41,297 nucleotides of DNA from Nevskia sp. Lineage in GTDB: Bacteria; Pseudomonadota; Gammaproteobacteria; Nevskiales; Nevskiaceae. Positions 27,073 through 33,845 of this stretch are shown here, piece by piece. Each line of letters opens with the position of its first letter. Positions within the stretch are counted from its first letter, which is position 1. The DNA lies in the NCBI GenBank assembly GCA_028291705.1, contig JAQGNS010000135.1:1-41297 (forward strand), given 5' to 3'. The notes beneath the pieces are model-generated. The model worked only from the letters and a program-made list of their open reading frames with translations, ran no database searches and had not been told where the DNA came from. The translations under genes and the position numbers were made by a program.

Positions 27073-27780
27073 ATGAGCAAGGCCGCAATCGCGCCGATGG
27101 GTCCTGCAAGCCAGGCGCCGCGCCGTTTGACGCAGGCGGAGCGCAGCGAAGCGATGCGCAAGCGCCTGCTCGAGGCGACCCTGGAAAGCCTGGCCGAGGA
27201 TGGGTACGCCGGTACCAGCCTGAATTCGATCGTGCGCAGGGCCGGTGTTTCGCGGGGCGCCCAAACCCACCACTACCCCAGCAAGCAGGCGCTGATCCTG
27301 GATGCGGCGGAAGACCTGTTACGACGCAGCTACCGCACGCTGGGCCAACTCATCCTGTCCAGTGCCGACGAGGGCAATCGCCTACAAACTCTGATCGAGG
27401 CCACATGGGCACAGCTGTTCGACACACCGCTGTACCACGCCTATGCCGAATTGCTGACAGCAAGCCAGCGCGACGTGCAGCTCGCCGATGCCTTGCGCGA
27501 ATTGCTGCTCCGGGTGCGCCGCATGTTCGAACCGGCAATCGAACATTATTTCGAGCCCGCGCCTGGAGCGCGCGAAGATCTGAGAGTGCTGTTTCTCCAG
27601 CTCAGCTTCCTCATGGTCGGACTCTCCTCGCAGGTGCACTTGTTCAATGACAGGGGTCTTGTACAGGCCCAGATCAAGCTTTGGATCAAACAGGCGGCTC
27701 CGCTGATACGCGCCAAGAAGGGCATCAAAACACCACCGCCGCGGCCAGACTCCTTTGATCGGCCGCTTGCGGCTGACTAA
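27073..27780 (+). CDS. TetR-family regulator, probable repressor of the beta-oxidation genes
   Basis: The 235-residue product has an N-terminal TetR helix-turn-helix. The region RLLEATLESLAEDGYAGTSL is followed by NSIVRRAGVSRGAQTHHYPSK, with the usual Tyr and Lys that contact DNA backbone. The ligand domain follows, about residues 75-210. GAGG precedes the ATG. It is transcribed away from the acyl-CoA dehydrogenase/MFE-2/thiolase run, and the intergenic region carries tandem palindromes that suit this family. An acyl-CoA or sterol-CoA ligand is likely by analogy with FadR, KstR and PsrA-type TetRs, but cannot be read from sequence. Confidence 0.92.
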   Translation: MSKAAIAPMGPASQAPRRLTQAERSEAMRKRLLEATLESLAEDGYAGTSLNSIVRRAGVSRGAQTHHYPSKQALILDAAEDLLRRSYRTLGQLILSSADEGNRLQTLIEATWAQLFDTPLYHAYAELLTASQRDVQLADALRELLLRVRRMFEPAIEHYFEPAPGAREDLRVLFLQLSFLMVGLSSQVHLFNDRGLVQAQIKLWIKQAAPLIRAKKGIKTPPPRPDSFDRPLAAD

Positions 27781-28026
27781 AACAACCACACGCACCCACT
27801 TGATAAAACATCTCGTGTCCGCAGACCAAAATTTCCGTGGCGCCGTTGTCGCGACCGGAGCCCGGTAGAAGATCTGCTGTAGTTTCAATCTGTGAACCGG
27901 CGTCAGACAGCGCCAATTCACTGAACGCAAAACACGAGCTTCAGCTTCTAGCCCCTTAGCTCGCGCGGAGTTGCCACTCCCTCCTACGATCTGTACATTT
28001 CATTATGCTGTAGGTCGATTTACACA
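27781..28026. other. non-coding stretch downstream of the TetR gene
   Basis: I see no credible gene here. The stretch becomes AT-rich toward its right end, leading into the promoter at 28027. No terminator with a T-run follows the tetR stop. Confidence 0.5.
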
Positions 28027-28057
28027 TTGTCTTACACAGTCCGGATTGTGTTATAGT
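28027..28057 (+). promoter_or_regulatory. promoter with embedded TetR-type operator
   Basis: TTGTCT (28027-28032) and TATAGT (28052-28057) form a -35/-10 pair with a 19-nt spacer. The spacer is filled by ACACAGTCCGGATTGTGT (28034-28051), a near-perfect palindrome (8 of 9 pairs) that matches the operator at 26941-26958 in 14 of 18 positions, including the central AGTCCGG. A bound TetR dimer would block this promoter. It points at the tRNA-like sequence and terminator just downstream. Confidence 0.6.
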
Positions 28058-28083
28058 TTAGTTGTTATTTATCAAGCGCTTAT

Positions 28084-28156
28084 GGTAGATGCAGCGGACT
28101 CAAAATCCGCCGAGGCGACCCCTGGTGAGAGTTCGAGTCTCTCCTTATAGGCACCA
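28084..28156 (+). pseudogene. tRNA-Leu(CAA)-like fragment lacking the 5' acceptor strand
   Basis: From the GGTAG of the D-loop to the encoded CCA this copies positions 56-126 with three substitutions and a 2-nt insertion (TA) in the 3' acceptor strand. The anticodon arm with CAA and the T-arm are unchanged, and the D-arm spacing is kept. Upstream bases do not pair with the 3' acceptor strand, so it cannot form a normal tRNA. It is either the displaced 3' end of a tRNA gene left by integration of an element, or part of a small RNA, because it has its own promoter and terminator. Confidence 0.85.
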
Positions 28157-28165
28157 GAACGAAAG

Positions 28166-28190
28166 AAGCCGGCTCAATGCCGGCTTTTTT
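28166..28190 (+). terminator. Rho-independent terminator after the tRNA-like fragment
   Basis: AAGCCGGC/GCCGGCTT closes a TCAAT loop and ends in TTTTTT. With a start near 28064 the transcript would be about 125 nt. The sequence is unrelated to the terminator at 135-157, so the resemblance between the two loci stops at the CCA end. Confidence 0.9.
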
Positions 28191-28311
28191 GTTTGTGCAC
28201 AGTGGATTGCAGTTTTCTACCCGCGTCCTGCGGAAAGAATTGTGGTCTGTCCCCGATTGTTGGGCATATGCAGTCGTGCTATCCGGCACCCCATCGTCAT
28301 CACATACCGCT

Positions 28312-29241
28312 TCACATTTTAAGGGAGCGGTAGACCGATACGATGAAAATGCGGCTCTCCCGATCATTCACTCCGAGCCGGGCATCGAAGTCCGCGAACG
28401 GCTTTGCAGCAACCACCTCATCTTCGCTCTTGTCCGCACCGATCAGCTTCTTCATGCGTTCGCGCGCAGTTTCCAGCATTGCCTGATATGCAAGCAGCTC
28501 CGTCTTGCCGATCACGGGGCCGTGTCCTGGAATGACGCGCGTGCCGTCGTCAACATGCTTGAGCAGCGCATCCACGCCGGCAATCATGCCGTTGATGTTT
28601 CCGCCGTTGGGAAAATCGATGTAGGGATAGCGACCGATCGAGACCAGGTCACCGGTCGCCAGAACGTTGGCGTCGGCAAAATAGACGTAGGTGTCGCCAT
28701 CGGTATGCGCCGCCGGCACATGCCGAAGCTGCGCCTCGCGTCCCTTGAGCTTCAGCGTCAACTCGTCGGCGTAGGTCTTGGTCGGCAGTGCTTCCGGCGG
28801 GGCGGGCGGGATCTTGTTCCCCATCATCCCCTGGGTTCCCGCGGCCAGGCGCACGCGTACGTTCTCCTGGGCGACAATGACCGCTCCGTCGGCAGCGAAA
28901 GCGGCATTGCCCCCGGTATGGTCCGGATGGAAATGCGTATCGACCAGGTATCGGATCGGCTTGTCCGTTACTGCTGCGATCGCTGCCTTGATCCTGTCGT
29001 GCAGCGGCGCGAACTCGCTGTCGACCATGATCACGCCGTCGTCGGCCACCGCCACGGTGATGTTGCCGCCCTGGCCTTCCAGTTCATAGGTGCGATGACC
29101 AAGATCGGTGGTCTTGATGCTGACGTTGGAGAAATCCATTCTCATGCCGGGCTGCGGCTGCCCCGGACCCGGCTGCTGCGCCAATGCATCTCCGGCCAGG
29201 GTGGAAAGAACCATTGCGGCCAGATACTTCCTGTAGTTCAT
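28312..29241 (-). CDS. secreted metallo-beta-lactamase-fold hydrolase
   Basis: The 309-residue product has a signal peptide (cleavage after DALA, residues 18-21) and a class of MBL fold with the metal motif HFHPDH at residues 103-108, AAHTDGD, the bridging Asp in ATGDLV and the His in IPGHGP. Such periplasmic MBL proteins hydrolyse esters, lactones or phosphate/sulfate-type bonds, and some are cyclase-like; the exact reaction cannot be told. Its start codon, first codons and leader are a near copy of those of the next upstream gene. It is the last gene of the run beginning with the porin, but a terminator precedes it. Confidence 0.9.
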   Translation of the reverse strand: MNYRKYLAAMVLSTLAGDALAQQPGPGQPQPGMRMDFSNVSIKTTDLGHRTYELEGQGGNITVAVADDGVIMVDSEFAPLHDRIKAAIAAVTDKPIRYLVDTHFHPDHTGGNAAFAADGAVIVAQENVRVRLAAGTQGMMGNKIPPAPPEALPTKTYADELTLKLKGREAQLRHVPAAHTDGDTYVYFADANVLATGDLVSIGRYPYIDFPNGGNINGMIAGVDALLKHVDDGTRVIPGHGPVIGKTELLAYQAMLETARERMKKLIGADKSEDEVVAAKPFADFDARLGVNDRESRIFIVSVYRSLKM

Positions 29242-29308
29242 GAGTCATAGTCTCCGAGGATCAATGGGTAAAAAAATCGGGCGGTGACCGTTGTGCGGAA
29301 ACCGCCCT
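29228..29308 (-). repeat. leader/terminator module, copy 1
   Basis: About 81 nt covering the first codons (MNYR), the ribosome site, the leader and the upstream gene's terminator match 29994-30075 except for a few bases and a 1-nt length difference. The repeat therefore joins the end of one gene to the beginning of the next. Confidence 0.9.
29270..29307 (-). terminator. terminator of the 226-residue protein gene
   Basis: Read on the minus strand, GGGCGGT/ACCGCCC (29301-29307 with 29279-29285) is followed by a run of seven T within 2 nt. It follows the stop of the gene at 29327-30007. Confidence 0.8.
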
Positions 29309-29326
29309 ATCTGCTGCGGCTGCGGG

Positions 29327-30007
29327 TTACTCGGCGCCGAGGTACTTGAAGTCCTCGCTGACGAAGACGTGGTGGGGCCAGTTGATGCTGATGTTGTGCA
29401 CCTCGTAGCTGCCGTCGCTCAAAGAGACGACGCGGTCGACGACGCCGCCGGGGAACATGGCTTGCGCGACCCATGCCGCGACGTACGCCTGGGTGCCGCT
29501 GACGAGCGTGCCCGCGCCTTCGGTGTAGGAAGCCGGGATGGTGCCGACCAACTGCACGGGCGACGGCACCCCGGCCTCGAAGGGAATCACTCCATGCGCC
29601 TTGGCGGCGCTGGCGCCGCCGTCGCCGTGGGGCTGGATGACGATCCAGTCGGCGGTGATGGTGCTGGTGTTGTCCAGTCCAAGCACCAGGACGCTGCTGC
29701 CCCTGCGTACGTCGCCGTCGACGATGCCGAATAACCCGGCGGGGTCCTCGGACGTCTGGGTGAAAGGGGTCTTGTTGACGGTGACCTTGATGCCGGTGGC
29801 CGTGGTCATCGTGAAGCCCGATGCGGAGGTGGTGTCGACGAGGCCGGTCGTGCCGCCGTCGGCCGGTCCGCTGCGGGCTTGCGCGCTGGCCGTGTTGCCA
29901 CCGGCGGCAGCGAGTACCACCATGAGGCCTAGCACAGCGGGCGTGAGCCCTCCGCGCGAATCTTTGAATGCGGGTTCTTTGCGAGAAGGTTCATTCCTGT
30001 AGTTCAT
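29327..30007 (-). CDS. secreted protein of unknown function, DUF5666-like core
   Basis: The 226-residue product begins MNYRNEPSRKEP, has a hydrophobic signal segment about residues 22-43 ending NTASA, and then a small beta-rich domain. SGFTMTTATGIKVTVNKTPF is followed by GDVRRGSSVLVLGL and TITADWIVI, which resembles the OB-like repeats of DUF5666 proteins. The C-terminal part (INWPHHVFVSEDFKYL) is not recognised. It lies between the porin and MBL genes, each boundary marked by the same duplicated leader/terminator module. A periplasmic binding or accessory role is a guess. Confidence 0.7.
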   Translation of the reverse strand: MNYRNEPSRKEPAFKDSRGGLTPAVLGLMVVLAAAGGNTASAQARSGPADGGTTGLVDTTSASGFTMTTATGIKVTVNKTPFTQTSEDPAGLFGIVDGDVRRGSSVLVLGLDNTSTITADWIVIQPHGDGGASAAKAHGVIPFEAGVPSPVQLVGTIPASYTEGAGTLVSGTQAYVAAWVAQAMFPGGVVDRVVSLSDGSYEVHNISINWPHHVFVSEDFKYLGAE

Positions 30008-30075
30008 GAGTCATAGTCTCCGAAGATCAATAGGCGGAAAAAAATGGGCGGTGGCCGTTGTGCGGAAACCGCCCT
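29994..30075 (-). repeat. leader/terminator module, copy 2
   Basis: This is the second copy of the module at 29228-29308. It holds the MNYR start of the 226-residue protein, its leader with CATGAGTCATAGTCTCCGA, and the porin gene's terminator hairpin. Confidence 0.9.
30038..30074 (-). terminator. terminator of the porin gene
   Basis: On the minus strand, GGGCGGT/ACCGCCC (30068-30074 with 30046-30052) is followed by seven T. It lies 20 nt after the porin stop. Confidence 0.8.
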
Positions 30076-30093
30076 CAATGGCGCAGCGACCAC

Positions 30094-31617
30094 TCAGAAG
30101 AACAGGCTGGTCCCCAGCAGGAAATTCAGGGCACTGCTGTACGAGTTTGACGTCGGCGTGGTGATCGACGAGCCGAAGGCAGGATGCTCGGTAAAGCCTA
30201 GTCCACCGTTGATGTACCAGCCCGGCGTGATATGCGCCAGATAGGCGAGCGTCAATGCATTTTGAGCGACATGGGGAGCAACGATGTGTCTTGCTGCCTC
30301 CGCGGCGCCGCTGAACATGCTGTGATTGCCGATGATGGAGACGATGTCCGCCGGGCGGTTCGGAATGATGCCGATGCCGTACAGGCGGACTTCACCGTAC
30401 TTGCAGAAGAGGGTGAGGTCGCAGTCCGCATTCATGAACGTGCCGCCGATATAGTATCCCCGCCCCGGCGTGTTGGGATCGGTGTGCGCGCTGCTCAATT
30501 TCAGAAACTGATGATCGGCCAGGATGTATTCCACGGAACTATGGCTCGTCGTTCCGGGATTACTGTAGCTTGCAAATCCGCTGTCGTTGTGAAAATAACC
30601 GGCGCGAACCCATGTCAACGAAGAGTTCTCGTCAGGGCGGTGCCTGTAGCCGAACTCGTTGATGACGATTGCGCCCATTTCCCGATTGGGAACTTCGAAG
30701 CGGGTACTGGTGCGATTGTAGGTGAAGTTCGGCGTGGCGCCGCCTGGATCGGTGCTTCTCGTAATGCCGAAGCGGTCGTAGAAGTCCTTCGATATGTTGT
30801 AGGTGAAGGACGCGGACGGTGACGACAGCGCCGGGGATGTCAAACCCTGGGAATACTGAATGCTGGCGCTGATGCCGTTTGCGCCGCCGGCCAGGGTCCC
30901 CCCGAGCTGGGCACCGATGTACTCGAGCGCCATCGCCATGTAGCCGATCTTGAATTCCAGCTTCTTGTTGAACAGGGACTGATACCAATAAGCCGAGTTG
31001 AGAGAGTTCCCACTCGGCCCAAGCGACACCCAGGTGTTGCGGGTGGCAGTGCCTCCAACGACCAGCTGGCCATCCGCATCCCCCAAGGCTCCCAGGTTGT
31101 ACGTGATGTACAAATTGGTCAACGAACTCAGTGTCGGCTTTTGCCCGCCAAAGGCCTGCGTCTTCGGCTGGGCGGTATCGTTGTTCATGACGTTGGAGGA
31201 GAAGTTGTTGATGCTGTACAGGGAAATGCCGATGCCTGCGCTTGCGAGCGAGGATCGGATACCCCAACTGTCCCCAAGGATGGTATCGCAGGAAGATGGC
31301 GAGCGGACAACCCAGCTCCTGATGCCTACGGCCTGATCGAGCTGCCGGCATGATGATGCCCAACTGGAACGATTGGCCGGATCCTGCGGCAGCGACGCTG
31401 CAGTCACGGCGTCTCCTGCCCCCTGTGCTTCGGCCGCCGGCGAGCTGCCGAGTGTGGCGACCCCACAGGAAAGAACGGCCAAAGCGGCAATGCTACTGTT
31501 GACCTTCCCGCGCCGATCGTCGCGCGACCGGACCTCGTTCCCTGCTTGCTCGATGTTGCGACGCTCAGATTCAGCCAGGCGGACGCATTTATTGGGCACC
31601 TTACCCGTAGTACTCAC
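30094..31617 (-). CDS. OprB-like carbohydrate-selective porin family protein
   Basis: The 507-residue product has an unusual N-terminal extension (about 35 residues) before a hydrophobic segment SSIAALAVLSCGVATLGSSP. It then has DTILGDSWGIRSSLASAGIGISLYSINNF, the characteristic start of OprB barrels, many alternating aromatic strands, and a terminal Phe (TSLFF). The GTG at 31617 is chosen for AGGAG 8 nt upstream; an ATG about 20 codons further up is possible. It would let small sugars or aromatic acids cross the outer membrane. It belongs with the MFS carrier and secreted hydrolases in this locus. Confidence 0.82.
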   Translation of the reverse strand: MSTTGKVPNKCVRLAESERRNIEQAGNEVRSRDDRRGKVNSSIAALAVLSCGVATLGSSPAAEAQGAGDAVTAASLPQDPANRSSWASSCRQLDQAVGIRSWVVRSPSSCDTILGDSWGIRSSLASAGIGISLYSINNFSSNVMNNDTAQPKTQAFGGQKPTLSSLTNLYITYNLGALGDADGQLVVGGTATRNTWVSLGPSGNSLNSAYWYQSLFNKKLEFKIGYMAMALEYIGAQLGGTLAGGANGISASIQYSQGLTSPALSSPSASFTYNISKDFYDRFGITRSTDPGGATPNFTYNRTSTRFEVPNREMGAIVINEFGYRHRPDENSSLTWVRAGYFHNDSGFASYSNPGTTSHSSVEYILADHQFLKLSSAHTDPNTPGRGYYIGGTFMNADCDLTLFCKYGEVRLYGIGIIPNRPADIVSIIGNHSMFSGAAEAARHIVAPHVAQNALTLAYLAHITPGWYINGGLGFTEHPAFGSSITTPTSNSYSSALNFLLGTSLFF

Positions 31618-31940
31618 AGTACTTTCTCCTCTTATGTCACTAATTATGTACGATGCATCCGTCATCAGGACGACCCGTCTAGCCACGCACAGGGCTGATG
31701 CATATAGGAACCGTGCGAACAGCAACCGCTCTCTGACTCGTAAGCCCCGAGGTGGAAGTCGCGGTAGAGCCCTTTGAATATCGACAATCGATTTCATGGG
31801 CGCACAGCTTCCAGTGCCACCTTCGGGTACTCGGCGGCCGTCCATAGCCGAAACTCTTTTTTGGGACCAACGCTTGGTTACGTTTTAATAATCATTCTTC
31901 TCCGGCCTCAGCCTGCAATCCAATCACTACGCGCGTCGCA
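31618..31940 (-). other. leader/promoter region of the porin gene
   Basis: This 323-nt stretch lies between the GlcG-like stop and the porin start. It holds an AT-rich patch near 31880-31900 that could be a promoter and a ribosome site AGGAG just before the GTG. I see no gene in it; the in-frame upstream extension of the porin reading frame is Arg-rich and does not look like protein of this family. Confidence 0.5.
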
Positions 31941-32393
31941 TCACGCTTTCACCGACGGCGCCTGCCCGGGGTCTGCGTGCAGTCCGGCTTGCTCTATGCC
32001 GTAAACAGCGCATGCCTCATCGTTATCCGGGTAGTCGCCGCTGATACCAACCGCACCGACAATCTCGTTGTCCGCAGCGCGAATGAGCACTCCGCCCGGT
32101 ACAGGAACAACACGACCTTGCGAGACACTGGCGAGTGATACGAAGAACGCCGGAGCCATCTCTGCACGATGCGCGAGCGCGCGGCCGCCCAGTCCCATGC
32201 CCAATGCTCCCCAGGCCTTGCCTTGTGCAATCTCGGGCCGCAGGATTCCCGATTGATCCTGGCGCTTGAACGCGACCAGATGGCCGCCGGCGTCCAGAAC
32301 CGCAATGGTGAGCGGTTTCAATCCAAGTTCCCTGGCGCGATCCAGTCCGGCATCCACGATGCGCGCAGCCTGCTGCAGCGATAAACCAATCAT
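31941..32393 (-). CDS. GlcG/HbpS-family protein
   Basis: The 150-residue product shows the family pattern: an N-terminal helix LSLQQAARIVDAGLDRARELG, then PLTIAVLDAGGHLVAFKRQD, a central segment from RPEIAQGKAWGAL, and the strands GGVLIRAADNEIVGAVGISGD. Members include heme-binding HbpS and the glycolate-locus GlcG, often linked with aromatic or glycolate catabolism. No signal peptide is visible, so it is cytoplasmic. A strong GGAGGAG site precedes the ATG. It follows the MFS gene by 62 nt and is likely co-transcribed. Confidence 0.9.
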   Translation of the reverse strand: MIGLSLQQAARIVDAGLDRARELGLKPLTIAVLDAGGHLVAFKRQDQSGILRPEIAQGKAWGALGMGLGGRALAHRAEMAPAFFVSLASVSQGRVVPVPGGVLIRAADNEIVGAVGISGDYPDNDEACAVYGIEQAGLHADPGQAPSVKA

Positions 32394-32455
32394 TTAATGC
32401 TCTCCTCCAGTACGTGCGCCCAGCCGTCGATCGACGATGGCCTGCCGCAGTCAAT

Positions 32456-33823
32456 TCACACCCGCTGAACGGATGCAGCCTGTCCGATTCCAAAACGACC
32501 CAGGGTGAAGATGGCCGCGGCAGATCCGAGGGACATCACGCCGACCACGATGAACAGGGACTGCACAGCCACACCCGAAGCGATCAACGCTCCACCCATC
32601 AGCGGACCGATGATCGAACCGATGCGGCCAATGCCGATGGCCCAGCCCACACCGGTCGCGCGCAACGAGGTTTCGTAAAAGCTGGCGCAGTAAGCGACTG
32701 TGCACATCTGCGCGCCGATGCTCAGGCTGCCGGCAAGAAAGGTCGCGCCGAGAAGCAGGGCGCTGGAGTGGCCGGTAGTCCCGATCAGTGCGATGGCCAG
32801 TGCGCCGAGGGCAAACCCGACGGAGATGTTGCGCGTGACCCTGCCGAAGCGGTCGCTCAGCCGGCCGATGCCCAGGCAACCAACGATGGCGCCGCCGTTG
32901 AGGGTGGCCACCGCCAGTACCGCCGCTGTCATGCCCACTCCGTTTCTGCGAGCCAGGAGCGGAATCCAGTTGACCAGGAAATAAGTCAGCAACAGGCTCA
33001 GGAACAGCGTGACCCACAACAGGATGGTTCCGGGGGCCCTGCCGTCCTTGAACAGTTTTGCCACCGGGGACTGCCGTGCTGGCGTGGCGGCAGTCATTTC
33101 TCCGTTCCACAAGTGCCGCCAACCCATGCGTTCGAGGACGCGGACAATACCGGTCCGATCCTGCTTGAGTGCCAGGAATCGGATCGACTCCGGCAGCAGC
33201 CTGGCGAAAACAGGCAGCAGCAGCAGGGTAATGCCACCGCTGACCCAGAACATGCCCTGCCAACCCAATGCCGGGACGATGGCTGCGGACGCGATCCCTC
33301 CGATTACAGCGCCCAGGGGAAAGCCGCAGAACATGACCGACACCAGCGTCGAGCGCTGCCTTAGCGGCGCGTACTCGGAAGCCAGGGAGATGATCCCCGG
33401 CAGCGCGCCGCCCAAGCCCAGCCCGGTAAAAAATCGGGCCAGGGCCATGCCCGGGAGAGACGAAGTCAGGGTCGTGGTCAGCGTAACCAGTGCAAACCAG
33501 CCCACCGCCGTCAACAGCGCGGGCCGCCGCCCATAACGATCACCGATCACCCCGAAAGCCAGAGCACCCAGCAGGCTGCCGAACAGGCCGGCAGCGAACA
33601 CCATGCCGAAGTGGGACGGATCGACATGCCAGGCGGTAGACACCGCCGGGGCAACGAGCGCGACCGACTGCGTATCGAACCCGTCGACAGCCGCCACCAA
33701 CGCGCAGATCAGGAGGATCACCGCGTGGCGGCTGCCCAGCGGGCTGCCGTCCACTATGGCCTCAAGGCCGATCTCTCCGCCGCTCGTGTGCGCGGCTTCC
33801 GTCGGGGCCGTGGAATAAGCCAT
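32456..33823 (-). CDS. MFS transporter, aromatic-acid:H+ symporter (AAHS) type
   Basis: The 455-residue protein has 12 predicted membrane helices. DGFDTQ in helix 1 matches the DGxD motif of AAHS carriers, GVIGDRYGRRPALL is the loop 2-3 motif A, and RQRSTLVSVMFCGFPLGAVIG lies around helix 5. These carriers import compounds such as 4-hydroxybenzoate, protocatechuate or vanillate with protons. The ATG at 33823 is preferred for GGAGG 8 nt upstream; an ATG at 33859 would overlap the fusion-protein stop by 14 nt. The gene follows the large secreted hydrolase directly, suggesting that the hydrolase product is imported here. Confidence 0.9.
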   Translation of the reverse strand: MAYSTAPTEAAHTSGGEIGLEAIVDGSPLGSRHAVILLICALVAAVDGFDTQSVALVAPAVSTAWHVDPSHFGMVFAAGLFGSLLGALAFGVIGDRYGRRPALLTAVGWFALVTLTTTLTSSLPGMALARFFTGLGLGGALPGIISLASEYAPLRQRSTLVSVMFCGFPLGAVIGGIASAAIVPALGWQGMFWVSGGITLLLLPVFARLLPESIRFLALKQDRTGIVRVLERMGWRHLWNGEMTAATPARQSPVAKLFKDGRAPGTILLWVTLFLSLLLTYFLVNWIPLLARRNGVGMTAAVLAVATLNGGAIVGCLGIGRLSDRFGRVTRNISVGFALGALAIALIGTTGHSSALLLGATFLAGSLSIGAQMCTVAYCASFYETSLRATGVGWAIGIGRIGSIIGPLMGGALIASGVAVQSLFIVVGVMSLGSAAAIFTLGRFGIGQAASVQRV

Positions 33824-33845
33824 GGTTTCCGCCTCCGGCATCGGG

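Noticed and set aside
27066-27650. Alternative plus-strand frame overlapping the tetR gene
   Set aside because: It is a shifted frame rich in Pro, Arg and Ala. The TetR frame has a ribosome site and a full helix-turn-helix.
28084-28156. Second functional tRNA-Leu
   Set aside because: No 5' acceptor strand pairs with the 3' strand, and a TA insertion disturbs the acceptor stem. It cannot fold to a normal tRNA.
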